Below, one piece after another: positions 25,273 to 34,283 of a stretch of 64,000 bases of DNA (its first letter is position 1; every line of letters starts with the position of its first letter). Position numbers and translations under genes: made by a program. A model generated the notes under the pieces. The model was not told the DNA's origin, did no database searches, and saw only the letters and a program-made list of their open reading frames with translations. The stretch lies in the NCBI GenBank assembly GCA_047605445.1, contig JASGFP010000003.1, positions 17,251 through 81,250 on the forward strand. The letters run 5' to 3'. The DNA is from JAJXWB01 sp047605445 (lineage in GTDB: Bacteria; Pseudomonadota; Alphaproteobacteria; Rhizobiales; Beijerinckiaceae).

Positions 25273-27090
25273 CTAATGATTGTCGCGTGGCACCGGCGAG
25301 ACATGCGCCACGTCCTTGAATTCGACCGCCGGCTTCAAGACCATGCCTTCGTCGAATTGCGCGACCATCGAGCGCTGGATTTCCTGCCAGGGCGTCTGGC
25401 TCTTCGGATAGGGGAAGCCGCCTCGCTTCTGCAGGTCGGCCCGGCGCAGCGCGAGCTCGGCGTCCGAAATCTTGATGTCCGCCGTGCCCTTGCGCAGGTC
25501 GATGCGCACGATGTCGTTGGTGCGCAGGAGCGCAAGGCCGCCGCCGACGGCGGCTTCGGGCGCGGCGTTGAGGATCGACGGCGAACCCGACGTGCCCGAT
25601 TGCCGCCCGTCGCCGATGCAGGGCAGCGAGGTAATCCCCCGCTTGATGAGGGCGGCGGGCGGCTGCATGTTCACGACCTCCGCGCCGCCTGGGTAGCCGA
25701 TCGGCCCGGTGCCGCGGACGAACAGCAGGCAGTGCTCGTCGATCTTGAGCGCCTCGTCGTCGATGCGGTGGTGATAGTCCTCCGGCCCCTCGAACACGAT
25801 GGCGCGGCCTTCGAAGGCGTCCGGGTCCTTCGGGTTCGAGAGGTAGCGGTCGCGGAATTCCTTCGAGATGACCGAGGTCTTCATCACCGCGGAATCGAAG
25901 AGGTTGCCTTTCAGGATGATGAAGCCGGCGTCTTCCATCATCGGCTTGTCGATCGGCTTGATGACATCGGCGTCCGTGACTTCGCGGCCCCGGCAATTGT
26001 CGCCCATCGTCCTGCCGTTGATGGTCAGCGCATCCTCGTGGATCAGCTTGCGCTTCATCAGTTCGTTCATCACGGCGGGCAGGCCGCCGGCGCGGTAATA
26101 TTCCTCGCCGAGATAGAAGCCCGCCGGCTGCATGTTGACGAGCAGCGGCACCTTGTGCCCGACCTTTTCCCAGTCCTCGACGTTCAGCTCGACGCCGACA
26201 TGGCGCGCGATGGCGTTGATGTGGATCGGCGCGTTGGTGGAGCCGCCGATCGCGCTGTTGGCGACGATGACGTTTTCGAGCGCCTTGCGGGTGATGATGT
26301 CGGAGGGTTTCAGATCCTCCCAGACGATCTCGACGGCGCGCTTGCCGGTCTCGTAGGCGATCTGCCCGCGCTCGCGGTAGGGCGCGGGAATGGCCGCGCA
26401 GCCGGGCAGGCTCATGCCGAGCGCCTCGGCCAGCGCATTCATGGTGGAGGCCGTGCCCATCGTGTTGCAATGGCCGACGGAGGGCGCAGACGAGGTGACC
26501 GCGTCCATGAATTCGTCGGCCGTGATGCGGCCGGCCGCATGTTCCTCGCGCGCCTTCCACGCGACGGTGCCGGAGCCTGCGCGCTGCCCGCGCCACCAGC
26601 CGTTGAGCATGGGCCCGCCGGAGAGGACAATGGCCGGAATGTTCACGGTCGCGGCGGCCATGATGCAGGCGGGCGTGGTCTTGTCGCAGCCGGTCGTCAG
26701 CACCACGCCGTCCAGCGGATAGCCGTAGAGCAGTTCGACGAGGCCGAGATAGGCGAGGTTGCGGTCGAGCGTCGCGGTCGGGCGCTTGCCGGTCTCCTGG
26801 ATCGGATGGACTGGAAATTCGAAGGCGATGCCGCCGGCCGCCACGATGCCCTCGCGCACGCGCTTGGCGAGGTCGAGATGGTGGCGGTTGCACGGGGAGA
26901 GGTCCGAACCCGTCTGCGCGATGCCGATGATCGGCTTGCCCGATTGCAACTCGCCGCGGGTGAGGCCGAAATTGAGATAGCGCTCGATATAGAGCGCGGT
27001 CATGCCGGGGTTTTCTGGATTGTCGAACCAGAGCTGCGAGCGGAGCTTCCGCTTGCCTTTGGGGGCGCTCACCCCGTTTCCACCCGCCAT
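25273..27090 (-). CDS. IlvD/Edd family dehydratase, L-arabonate-type
   Basis: The 605-residue enzyme has three cysteines placed to bind a [2Fe-2S] cluster: Cys67 (LSPCNRHH), Cys135 (TGCDKTTP) and Cys208 (VGHCNTMG). These and the segments GGPMLNGWWRG and GTASTMNALAEAL match the pentonate/hexonate dehydratase branch (L-arabonate, D-xylonate) more than branched-chain IlvD. It would dehydrate an aldonic acid to the 2-keto-3-deoxy acid. The neighbouring SDR could oxidise that product. The exact sugar acid cannot be read from the sequence. Confidence 0.88.
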   Translation of the reverse strand: MAGGNGVSAPKGKRKLRSQLWFDNPENPGMTALYIERYLNFGLTRGELQSGKPIIGIAQTGSDLSPCNRHHLDLAKRVREGIVAAGGIAFEFPVHPIQETGKRPTATLDRNLAYLGLVELLYGYPLDGVVLTTGCDKTTPACIMAAATVNIPAIVLSGGPMLNGWWRGQRAGSGTVAWKAREEHAAGRITADEFMDAVTSSAPSVGHCNTMGTASTMNALAEALGMSLPGCAAIPAPYRERGQIAYETGKRAVEIVWEDLKPSDIITRKALENVIVANSAIGGSTNAPIHINAIARHVGVELNVEDWEKVGHKVPLLVNMQPAGFYLGEEYYRAGGLPAVMNELMKRKLIHEDALTINGRTMGDNCRGREVTDADVIKPIDKPMMEDAGFIILKGNLFDSAVMKTSVISKEFRDRYLSNPKDPDAFEGRAIVFEGPEDYHHRIDDEALKIDEHCLLFVRGTGPIGYPGGAEVVNMQPPAALIKRGITSLPCIGDGRQSGTSGSPSILNAAPEAAVGGGLALLRTNDIVRIDLRKGTADIKISDAELALRRADLQKRGGFPYPKSQTPWQEIQRSMVAQFDEGMVLKPAVEFKDVAHVSPVPRDNH

Positions 27091-27168
27091 TTCGTCGACT
27101 CCCGAATTTCTTGTGCAGCTAGAATGCTACCTCGGGGAAGGGGGGTCAATTCGGCGGGCGCATGGCTG

Positions 27169-27456
27169 TCAGACGCCTTCGACCAGAACAAGGTTGGCCG
27201 AGGAACATTCGTCGCGGATCGACTTCAGGCCCTGATAGACCGGGCCGTGGTAGAAGCCCTCCGCCGCCGCCTTCGAGGGGAATTCGAGGACGACGAGACG
27301 GCGCGGCGACCAGTCGCCCTCGTAGACCTCGTGACGCCCGCCGCGCACGAGGTAGCGCGCGCCGGCGGCTTCGAGGGCCGGTTTCACGGCGGCCATGAAA
27401 TCCTGATAGCGGGCCATGTCGCGGATTTCGACGTCGAATATGATGTAGGCGGCCAT
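27169..27456 (-). CDS. DUF1330 family protein
   Basis: The 95-residue protein has the DUF1330 ferredoxin-like fold pattern: YIIFDVEIRDMARYQDFM at the N-terminus, GARYLVRGG and a VVLEFPSKAAAEGFYHGPVYQ segment near the C-terminus. Such proteins are small stress or unknown-function dimers. It is divergent from the thiolase gene and precedes the dehydratase gene by 712 bases of other sequence on the same strand. No function is assigned. Confidence 0.85.
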   Translation of the reverse strand: MAAYIIFDVEIRDMARYQDFMAAVKPALEAAGARYLVRGGRHEVYEGDWSPRRLVVLEFPSKAAAEGFYHGPVYQGLKSIRDECSSANLVLVEGV

Positions 27457-27624
27457 ACGCTTCTCCTCCGAGCGGGCAACCTAGCGGGATTTGCAAGGGA
27501 AACGAAAGGACCGCGACTTGCGGTCGGGATCGGGTCGCAGCTAGGTTGCGGGCGCAGCCGCGGCGAAACCGATCATGCACAAGACGGGCGCGGCTCCTGC
27601 TTTTCCGCGCATGAGGAGCGCCCG

Positions 27625-28806
27625 ATGACACCTGACCGCAGAAGCGCCGCCATCGTCGGCTGGCGCCATTCGCCGTTCGGCAAACTGGATGCGCCCGATA
27701 TCGAGGCGCTGATCGCCGGCGTGGCGCAGGGCGCGCTCGATGATGCCGGGATCGGCGCGGGGGATGTCGATTTCGTCACCGTCGGCGTTCTCAACAATGG
27801 CTTCTCCAAGCAGGGCTTCGAGGCGGGGCTCGTCTCGGCGGCCCTGCCGGAACTCGCGCATACGCCGGCCATGCATGTGGAGAACGCATGTGCGACAGGT
27901 TCGGCGGCGATCTATGCGGCGATGGATTTCATCGAATCCGGCCGCGGCCGGATCGCGCTGGTCATCGGCGCGGAGAAGATGACGTCGACGCCGACCGCGG
28001 AGGTTGGCGATATCCTGCTTTCGGCCTGCTACCGCAAGGAGGAGGGCGGCGTCGAGAACGGTTTCGCCAGCATTTTCGGGCAGATCGCGTCCAGCTATTT
28101 CCAGCGCTACGGCGACCGCTCGGCCGAGCTCGCGATGATCGCGGCCAAGAACCACGTCCATGGCCTCGCCAACCCTTACGCGCACATGCGCAAGGATTTC
28201 GGCTTCGATTTCTGCAACACCGTTTCCGACAAGAATCCGCGCGTGGCCGGGCCGCTGCGCCGCACCGATTGCTCGCTCGTGTCGGACGGCGCCGCCGCTC
28301 TCGTGCTGGCCGACGCCGAGACCGCCGCGACCATGCGGCGCGCCGTCGCCTTCCGCGCGCGGGCGCAGGTCAACGATTATCTGCCGCTGTCGAAGCGCGA
28401 TCTCACGGCCTTCGAAGGCGCGCGGCGCGCCTGGGCGAAGGCCAAGGAGGACGCTGGCGTCACGCTCGACGACCTCAGCCTCGTCGAGACGCACGACTGC
28501 TTCACCATGGCCGAGATGATCGAATACGAGGCGATGGGCCTCGCCAAGCCGGGCGAAGGCTGGAAGATCGCGCGCGAAGGCGTGACGCGGCGCGGCGGCA
28601 AGCTGCCAGTCAATCTGTCGGGCGGGCTGAAGTCGCGCGGCCACCCGATCGGCGCGACGGGGGTCTCGCAGCATGTGATGGCGGCCATGCAACTGACCGG
28701 CGAGGCCGGCGACATGCAGCTCGACGGCGCCAATCTCGCCGGCGTGTTCAACATGGGCGGCGCGGGCGTCGCCAATTACGTTTCGATCCTCGAGCGGTTG
28801 AAGTGA
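27625..28806 (+). CDS. SCP-x-type thiolase / acetyl-CoA acetyltransferase-like
   Basis: The 393-residue thiolase has the acylated Cys89 in NACATGS and the His motif GHPIGATG (His340). The last catalytic motif reads FNMGGAG, without the second Cys of classic thiolases, as in the SCP-x-like subgroup. ATG 27625 has GAGGAG upstream. Its stop overlaps the GTG start of the acyl-CoA ligase by 4 bases (GTGA), so both act together in CoA-ester metabolism, probably of a fatty or aromatic acid. The substrate is unknown. Confidence 0.88.
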   Translation: MTPDRRSAAIVGWRHSPFGKLDAPDIEALIAGVAQGALDDAGIGAGDVDFVTVGVLNNGFSKQGFEAGLVSAALPELAHTPAMHVENACATGSAAIYAAMDFIESGRGRIALVIGAEKMTSTPTAEVGDILLSACYRKEEGGVENGFASIFGQIASSYFQRYGDRSAELAMIAAKNHVHGLANPYAHMRKDFGFDFCNTVSDKNPRVAGPLRRTDCSLVSDGAAALVLADAETAATMRRAVAFRARAQVNDYLPLSKRDLTAFEGARRAWAKAKEDAGVTLDDLSLVETHDCFTMAEMIEYEAMGLAKPGEGWKIAREGVTRRGGKLPVNLSGGLKSRGHPIGATGVSQHVMAAMQLTGEAGDMQLDGANLAGVFNMGGAGVANYVSILERLK

Positions 28807-30431
28807 GCGACGCAGCGTCGCACGGCGGCTTCGCGCGTTCCTCGAACCGCGTGGCGAATCTCGCCCATGCGCTGCGCCAGAACGCGCGGCGCTTTGCCGA
28901 TCTGCCGGGACTGATCTGGGGCGAGAAAAGCTGGAACTGGGTCGCGATCGAGCGCGACGTCAATGCGCTTGCCGCCGCACTGTCGGCGCGCGGGATCGGC
29001 AAGGGCGATGCGCTGATCGTCCATTCCAAGAACACGGCCCAGATGTTCTTCTCGCTGTTCGCCGCGTTCAAGCTCGGCGCGATCTGGGTGCCGACGAATT
29101 TTCGTCTGACGCCGGACGAAGTCGTCTACCTCGCCGCGTTCTCGCGCGCGAAGGGCTTTCTTTGCCACGGCGACTTCCCCGGCCATGCGGAAGCCGTTCG
29201 CGCGGGCGCGCCGAATGTGGAATTCATCTGGCGGCTCGACGAACAGACCAGGTCCGGCGCCTTCGGCGAGAGCGACGTCGCGCCGCAGATCGCAGCGCAT
29301 CGCGGGCAAAGAATCGCGGATGCGGCGGTCGAATATAACGATCCATGCTGGTATTTCTTCACCTCGGGCACGACGGGCCGCTCCAAGGCGGCTGTGCTGA
29401 CGCATGGCCAGATGGCTTTCGTGACGACCAATCATCTGGCCGATCTCCTGCCCGGCGCGACGCACGAAGACGCCTCGCTCGTCGTCGCGCCGCTCAGCCA
29501 CGGCGCTGGCATCCACCAGCTCAACATCGTCGCGCGGGGCGCGCCGACCATTCTGCTGCCAAGCGAGAAATTCGACGTCGAAGAAGCCTGGCGGCTGATC
29601 GAGACATATCGCGTCACCAATATTTTCACCGTGCCGACCATCCTCAAGATGCTGGTCGAGCATGAGGCCGTCGACAGGTTCGATCATTCGACGCTGCGCG
29701 CGGTGATCTACGCCGGCGCGCCGATGTATCGGGAGGACCAGAAGTACGCGCTGAAGAAGCTCGGCAAGGTCATCACGCAATATTTCGGGCTGGGCGAAGT
29801 CACCGGCAATATCACCGTGCTGCCGCCCGCCCTGCACGACCCGGAAGACCAGGCCAACACGAAATTCGGCACCTGCGGCTACGAGCGATCAGGCATGCAG
29901 GTCTCGATCCAGAACGATGCGGGCGCGGAATTGCAGCCCTTCGAGACCGGCGAAATCTGCGTGATCGGGCCGGGCGTGTTCGCCGGCTATTTCGACAATC
30001 CCGACGCCAATTCCAAGGCGTTTCGCGACGGCTGGTTCCGCACCGGCGATCTTGGCCATATGGACGAACAGGGGTTCGTCTACATCACCGGGCGCGCGTC
30101 CGACATGTTCATCTCCGGCGGATCGAACATCTATCCGCGCGAGATCGAGGAGAAGATTCTCGCCCATCCCGCCATCGTCGAATGCGCCGTGCTCGGCGTG
30201 CCCGACCGGTTGTGGGGCGAGGTCGGCGTCGCGGTCTGCGTGGCCCGCGCGGCGATCGACGAGGCGGCGCTCGCCGAATATCTCGCGCCGAAAGTGCCGC
30301 GCTACAAAATGCCGAAGCGCTTCTTCTTCTGGGACGAACTGCCGAAATCCGGCTATGGAAAAATCCCGAAACGCCTCGTCAAGGACGAACTCGAGGCGCG
30401 GGGCCTGGTGACTGTGGACGGCGTCGCCTGA
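28803..30431 (+). CDS. AMP-forming acyl-CoA ligase
   Basis: The 542-residue ANL-family enzyme has the P-loop TSGTTGRSK at 187-195, then YFGLGEVTG, the GWFRTGDLG hinge region, GGSNIYPREIEE and the catalytic lysine motif GYGKIPKR near the C-terminus. It activates a carboxylic acid to the CoA thioester via an acyl-AMP. GTG at 28803 overlaps the thiolase stop. The two enzymes plus the PPC protein (2 bases after its stop) form an operon. The acid substrate cannot be predicted. Confidence 0.9.
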   Translation: MSDAASHGGFARSSNRVANLAHALRQNARRFADLPGLIWGEKSWNWVAIERDVNALAAALSARGIGKGDALIVHSKNTAQMFFSLFAAFKLGAIWVPTNFRLTPDEVVYLAAFSRAKGFLCHGDFPGHAEAVRAGAPNVEFIWRLDEQTRSGAFGESDVAPQIAAHRGQRIADAAVEYNDPCWYFFTSGTTGRSKAAVLTHGQMAFVTTNHLADLLPGATHEDASLVVAPLSHGAGIHQLNIVARGAPTILLPSEKFDVEEAWRLIETYRVTNIFTVPTILKMLVEHEAVDRFDHSTLRAVIYAGAPMYREDQKYALKKLGKVITQYFGLGEVTGNITVLPPALHDPEDQANTKFGTCGYERSGMQVSIQNDAGAELQPFETGEICVIGPGVFAGYFDNPDANSKAFRDGWFRTGDLGHMDEQGFVYITGRASDMFISGGSNIYPREIEEKILAHPAIVECAVLGVPDRLWGEVGVAVCVARAAIDEAALAEYLAPKVPRYKMPKRFFFWDELPKSGYGKIPKRLVKDELEARGLVTVDGVA

Positions 30432-30432
30432 C

Positions 30433-31299
30433 ATGGCGCGGCCGGCGCAGGCGCAGCAACCCGGGCCGGCGCTGACGCCGCGCGTGATGGCGACAGAGGG
30501 GCGCGGGCGCGCGTTTTCCATGCAACTCAAGGCCGGCGCGCTGCTGGTCGAGGCCCTGCGCGATGGCTTCGCGCGCGAAAGCTTCGTGTCGGGCGCGGTC
30601 AATATCGGCGAACTCACGCTCGGCCCGTTCGCCTATGTCATGCCCGCGCTGTCGAAGGACGGAAAGAACGCCGCCTTCTATTCCGACACGTTCCGGCCAG
30701 ACGGCGTGACGCATTTCGACGGCGGCGCGCTCACATTCGGCGCCCGGGACGGCGCGCCCTTCTTCCATTGCCACGGTCTGTGGCGCGAGGCGGACGGCAA
30801 GCGCAGCGGCGGCCATGTGCTGCCGGAGGAGACGCGTCTGGCCGCGGATGCGACGGTGGAAGCCTTCGGCATCGACGGCGCCGGTTTCGAGGCCGCTGAA
30901 GATCGCGAAACCAATTTCAAACTGTTCGCGCCGGCGCGGGCGCCGTCGCGCGGCGCGAAGACGGAAAAGTGCGCCTTCGCCCTCCGGCTGCGGCCCAATC
31001 AATGCTTTCACGCCGCGCTCGAAGGTTTTGCGCGCGACAATGGGCTCTCCCGCGCCAGGATTTACGGCGGCGTCGGCTCCACCATTGGCGCCTTGTTCGA
31101 CGACGGACGCGAGATCGCGAATTTCGCGACCGAGGTTTTCATCCGCGACGGCAGGGTCGTGCGCGACGACGGCGGCGCATATGCGGCGCATCTCGACGTC
31201 GGCATGGTGGATTACACCGGCGCCATGGCGGAAGGCCCGCTGAAGCGAGGCGCCAATCCGATCCTGATGACCTTCGAACTGATCGCCGTCGAAGAATAG
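30433..31299 (+). CDS. Protein with two PPC (DUF296) domains
   Basis: The 288-residue protein has two PPC/DUF296 domains. Domain one (about residues 20-135) contains FFHCHGLWREADGK and GGHVLPEE, the metal-binding His segment. Domain two (about 175-288) starts CAFALRLRPNQ and contains RIYGGVGSTIG. PPC domains in bacteria are trimeric, metal-binding and of unsettled function; the family is named after plant AT-hook proteins. Its ATG comes one base after the ligase stop. The gene ends 25 bases before the left attachment site of the integrative element. Confidence 0.8.
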   Translation: MARPAQAQQPGPALTPRVMATEGRGRAFSMQLKAGALLVEALRDGFARESFVSGAVNIGELTLGPFAYVMPALSKDGKNAAFYSDTFRPDGVTHFDGGALTFGARDGAPFFHCHGLWREADGKRSGGHVLPEETRLAADATVEAFGIDGAGFEAAEDRETNFKLFAPARAPSRGAKTEKCAFALRLRPNQCFHAALEGFARDNGLSRARIYGGVGSTIGALFDDGREIANFATEVFIRDGRVVRDDGGAYAAHLDVGMVDYTGAMAEGPLKRGANPILMTFELIAVEE

Positions 31300-31324
31300 C
31301 GAAATCTCGATAATTTCAATGACA

Positions 31325-31374
31325 TGATGGTGGGCGCGACAGGGATTGAACCTGTGACCCCTACGATGTCAACG
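31325..31374. other. attL: left 50-bp attachment repeat (tRNA-Val 3' fragment)
   Basis: Identical to 46442-46491. It carries 47 bases of the tRNA-Val 3' part on the minus strand and stops after the anticodon, so this copy cannot be a functional tRNA. Sequence beyond position 31374 diverges from the tRNA. Confidence 0.93.
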
Positions 31375-31672
31375 CCTCTGAAATCTAACAAGAACAGGGG
31401 CAAGACCTAGCAAATGCTACCAACGGCGTCGCAGGATTTCAATGGTTTAGCAGGTGCCTTGAAGCGTCAGCGTGTCAGCTGCGTGTCACCGGCCGTTCGG
31501 ATTGACCGACCTATGTTCGGCGTCCGCCAGCCGCGCGGTCCCCCACCGCGACATTCAGACGCCAGCCCCGCCGGGTTCATCCGCCAGCGAGGGCCTTGAG
31601 CGCGTGTTGTGTCAGACAATGCTGTCATAGCAGCGGCACGCGCTCCGGTCAATTCGTTCCGGAAACGTAACG
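31375..31672. other. Left end of the element, non-coding
   Basis: About 300 bases without a convincing gene. It holds the 11-codon frame that would extend the integrase after excision (31375-31410), the candidate arm-type site at 31470-31490, and presumably the promoter of the gene at 31673. Confidence 0.6.
31470..31490. promoter_or_regulatory. Candidate arm-type integrase site, left
   Basis: GCGTGTCAGCTGCGTGTCACC contains GCGTGTCA twice, 11 bases apart. A copy with one mismatch is at 46367-46387, near the other end in the same orientation. The pairing at both ends suggests an integrase or excisionase arm site. Confidence 0.55.
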
Positions 31673-32335
31673 ATGCTGAAATCCGACATTGACGAACGCA
31701 AGGCCAAGCTCGCCAAGATCATCGGCGACTTGATCGCCTCCGAACCGATCGAACGCGGCGGCTTGAAATGGGCGGCCGTCCATCAAGACGAGCTTGCTAA
31801 GCATCTCGGCGTAGACCGACGCACGCTGCATCGCTGGACCAACGCGCGCCCCTTTCAGCGGGAAATTGGGCGCGCGGGGGAGCATCCTCGGGCGACCTTG
31901 CTTCGCCTGCTGGCGGACGGCGAGACGCCGACGCAGTCGCCGGAAACCCTCGCCAACATCATGCGAAAGATTTGGGAGGCGAAGGTCGGAACCGCGCTGA
32001 ACGGCAAGCAACATGGATGCTTGATCGGCCTCGCCAAGGAATGGCCGGACGGTCATCAACTCGAAATCTTCAAATGCGTGCTGAACGATTGGAAGCGCTT
32101 CGTCGTCGCGACCCGTCACCTGATGGATGTAGCAGCTGAGTTCGCCGGGGAGGACGTGAAGCAACTGACAGCAGACGACGGCAAGCCGGCCATTCGCAAA
32201 ATGAAATTTCCGAGCAGCACCTACATGCGCGTCTTCGCCGACGTGGCGGTGTGCGTATACGCGCATGTCCTACAGGCGAAACAGAAACCCCTGCCTGCGG
32301 CTGTGAAGGCGATCTACAAGAGCCTGCCGCTGTGA
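31673..32335 (+). CDS. Unrecognised protein with helix-turn-helix
   Basis: The 220-residue protein has a helix-turn-helix-like segment at about residues 38-57 (DELAKHLGVDRRTLHRWTNA), typical of small DNA-binding proteins. The rest (for example HGCLIGLAKEWPDGHQLEIF and KFPSSTYMRVFADVAVCVYA) matches no family I recognise. It is the first gene inside the left end of the element. A replication or regulatory role is possible. ATG 31673 has only a weak GGAAAC upstream. Confidence is for it being a real gene. Confidence 0.6.
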   Translation: MLKSDIDERKAKLAKIIGDLIASEPIERGGLKWAAVHQDELAKHLGVDRRTLHRWTNARPFQREIGRAGEHPRATLLRLLADGETPTQSPETLANIMRKIWEAKVGTALNGKQHGCLIGLAKEWPDGHQLEIFKCVLNDWKRFVVATRHLMDVAAEFAGEDVKQLTADDGKPAIRKMKFPSSTYMRVFADVAVCVYAHVLQAKQKPLPAAVKAIYKSLPL

Positions 32336-32498
32336 TCGGGAGCCGATCGAAAGCTGTCCCATTCCCTGTATCCGATCGATCCTTGTATATATTGAGATCA
32401 ATAGAAGACACCTATTGTTCCTACTGCGATACGAGGACAGAGGAATGGGACAGCAGGAACCATCGGGAGCCACGCTCGCTCCGCTCACATCTCTCAGA

Positions 32499-32530
32499 TT
32501 TCCCGGGAAGGAATTTCATCTTTCCCGGGA
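32499..32530. promoter_or_regulatory. Two TTTCCCGGGA sites, 22 bases apart
   Basis: Sites at 32499-32508 and 32521-32530 each centre on the palindrome TCCCGGGA. The 22-base spacing is two helical turns, suiting a dimeric binder. The protein is unknown. Confidence 0.5.
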
Positions 32531-32788
32531 GATAAAGAGAGAAGGAAGCAGAGCGGAGGAAATGGACATTTTTTGTTGTCTGACACCGATCGTTCGGACA
32601 TAGCGTTCATACCCCAAGACCTGCGCAATTGTACGACGCAGCAATGGGCGGAAAGCAGCCCCAGAGCGCGCCCACTCCGGCCCCGGCCACTACCCTACCC
32701 GAACGACATAGATCGCCGTCAGCGACGCTCTACGCGCACCAAGCCGCTCCTCCTGTGTCACTACCACATGGGGGTAGTATCTGTTGTG

Positions 32789-32802
32789 TGCAGTTAACTG
32801 CA
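32789..32802. promoter_or_regulatory. Palindrome TGCAGTTAACTGCA, copy 1
   Basis: This perfect 14-bp palindrome lies 51 bases upstream of the ATG at 32854. It recurs at 35945-35958 inside the recombinase gene. It is a likely operator for a repressor of the element. Confidence 0.55.
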
Positions 32803-32853
32803 AATCAATCTGCGATGTCCCATGCTGAGGCTGTACCTGCATTAGGGACGCAG

Positions 32854-33396
32854 ATGAACACGGCAGGCACCGATACGGCGAGGCAGCTCTCAGATACGGT
32901 AGTCCAGCTTGCCGGCCGCCCTGATCAGGCGTGCATGCAGCTGGCTCGCGCACTGCGCGCCCTTCGTGACCGAGACCCAATCGAGTTCGCCCACGCCGTC
33001 AAGGCCGCTGGGCTGGGGAAGCGGAAGCTCGCCTACTTGTTGGCGATCGACAAAGCCTTCGGTCCCATGAGGCGCTCCACGAACCGCCTGAACGCGATCG
33101 GATGGACAAGGCTGGGAGCTATCGCCCCGAAGGTCGGCGATGAACCTGAACGATGGCTGTCAGCCGCAGAGAGCAAGAACGTCCGCCAGTTAGAGGCCAT
33201 GATCAGGGGAGAGGCCAAGGGTGGGCGCAGGCACGTCGTGCAAATGTACCTCACCTCCCGCCAGTATGCGGAGTTCCGAGACGCGATCCTCGCTCACGGG
33301 GGAAAGGAGCGGGGGAGACCCGGTAGAAGCCGCCTCGCTGGCAAGGAAGCTGCGCTGATGAAGATGGTGCGTGCGGCGCGTCCTAGCGGCAAGTAG
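32854..33396 (+). CDS. Unrecognised protein of the element
   Basis: The 180-residue protein is rich in Arg and Lys and mostly helical. The segment KAAGLGKRKLAYLLAIDKAF followed by IGWTRLGAIAP and ESKNVRQLEAMIRG resembles the linker regions of ParB-like or plasmid proteins, but I cannot name a family. The C-terminus (TSRQYAEFRDAILAHGGKER) looks like a compact DNA-binding end. I chose the ATG at 32854, which has AGGGA five bases upstream; an in-frame ATG at 32815 lies too close to the palindrome. Function unknown. Confidence 0.55.
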   Translation: MNTAGTDTARQLSDTVVQLAGRPDQACMQLARALRALRDRDPIEFAHAVKAAGLGKRKLAYLLAIDKAFGPMRRSTNRLNAIGWTRLGAIAPKVGDEPERWLSAAESKNVRQLEAMIRGEAKGGRRHVVQMYLTSRQYAEFRDAILAHGGKERGRPGRSRLAGKEAALMKMVRAARPSGK

Positions 33397-33623
33397 AGAC
33401 AAGGGACCAAAGTCCTGTCTTATCGCCCGTATAGGTAAACAGTCCGAGACCAGCGAAGTTCGCTGCATTCGCTACAGCGTCAACCAAATCCGCTATTTGG
33501 TTGTGGAGGAAGACTTCGGCGAACGTAGAAAGACATGCCGACCGCATAGGCCGTCGCCCTGTCGCCGACATTCGGCCTGAAGCAGGCGTCAAACTTGCCG
33601 CCGGATCGGGACCAACAGCAGGT

Positions 33624-34025
33624 TCAGCTCCGCAGCGTCGGGCGCCTCGACTTCGTCGCCTTCGTTGATGCCTCGGCTGTCGCAGCGGCGCTCGTCCGAG
33701 GTCGTAGGGCGGCAGCCAGAATGCCCTCAGCCCACGTCAGGTCCTGATCGCTCAGCGCAGCCAGCCGCGCCGTCAGGTCGTTAAGCGCCTTGCGCTTGAT
33801 CGCGCCGTTGGGGATTTCCGTCGTGAACAGCTCGGCGGGGTCGACCTGAAGCGCCTCGGCCAGCCGCTCGACCACCGGAAAACGTGCGCCGCTCGCGCCG
33901 CTCTCGATCTTGGAGACCATGTCGACGCTCAAGTCGGCGGCCTCCGCCAGCGCCTCCTGCGTCATGCCGCGCCGACGACGATGCGCCGCGACCATCAGCC
34001 CAAATCGTTCCCGTAGGCCCGCCAT
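33624..34025 (-). CDS. XRE family transcriptional repressor
   Basis: The 133-residue protein has an N-terminal lambda-Cro-type helix-turn-helix (residues about 10-68): RRRRGMTQEALAEAADLSVD then MVSKIESGASGARFPVVERL, with the family's DPAEL segment. The C-terminal 60 residues are Ala/Thr/Arg-rich and unlike known domains. It is divergent from the exported protein at 34284. Four CGTAAGT-like half-sites lie between them, so it probably represses both itself and that gene. It may control entry or excision of the element. Confidence 0.82.
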   Translation of the reverse strand: MAGLRERFGLMVAAHRRRRGMTQEALAEAADLSVDMVSKIESGASGARFPVVERLAEALQVDPAELFTTEIPNGAIKRKALNDLTARLAALSDQDLTWAEGILAAALRPRTSAAATAEASTKATKSRRPTLRS

Positions 34026-34077
34026 CCCGCCTCCTGCTCCCGGTGTAGGAGGCGGCCAGTCGGCGATGCAGGGAGAT

Positions 34078-34219
34078 CACTTACGAGTTTCAACGAAACC
34101 GTAAGTGTTTGGCGATACCCTGACGGTAATTACGGGTCTGCCCTATTCGGTAAGTCTACGGCGGCCTGCGCAGGGGATCGGATTGGGTAACCAACCAGTC
34201 GATTTCCCGAGCACTTACC
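34078..34219. promoter_or_regulatory. Operator region with repeated GTAAGT half-sites
   Basis: Half-sites: ACTTACG (34079-34085) with CGTAAGT (34100-34106), which form an inverted repeat, then GGTAAGT (34149-34155) and ACTTACC (34213-34219). A GTAATTAC palindrome lies at 34126-34133. They fill the divergent region between the XRE gene and the next gene. Confidence 0.6.
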
Positions 34220-34283
34220 GCCTACAGGAACATCGTCAAACGACGGCAACCCCGAGGACAATTTGACTTTCGGAGGCGATGAA

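Larger units (their letters stand above)
32336..32853. other. Non-coding stretch with paired palindromes
   Basis: About 500 bases without a convincing gene, richer in A/T than the host. It holds two TTTCCCGGGA sites 22 bases apart (32499-32508, 32521-32530), a CTACC/GGTAG inverted repeat (32761-32777) and the palindrome TGCAGTTAACTGCA (32789-32802) near the next gene. It probably carries promoters and operators or an element origin. Confidence 0.5.

Noticed and set aside
31212..31403. Frame reading VDIVGVTGSIPVAPT through the att site
   Set aside because: It is a translation of tRNA sequence, a frequent annotation artefact.
31414..31599. 61-codon frame next to the left att site
   Set aside because: No conserved feature; it contains the candidate arm site and is more likely non-coding.
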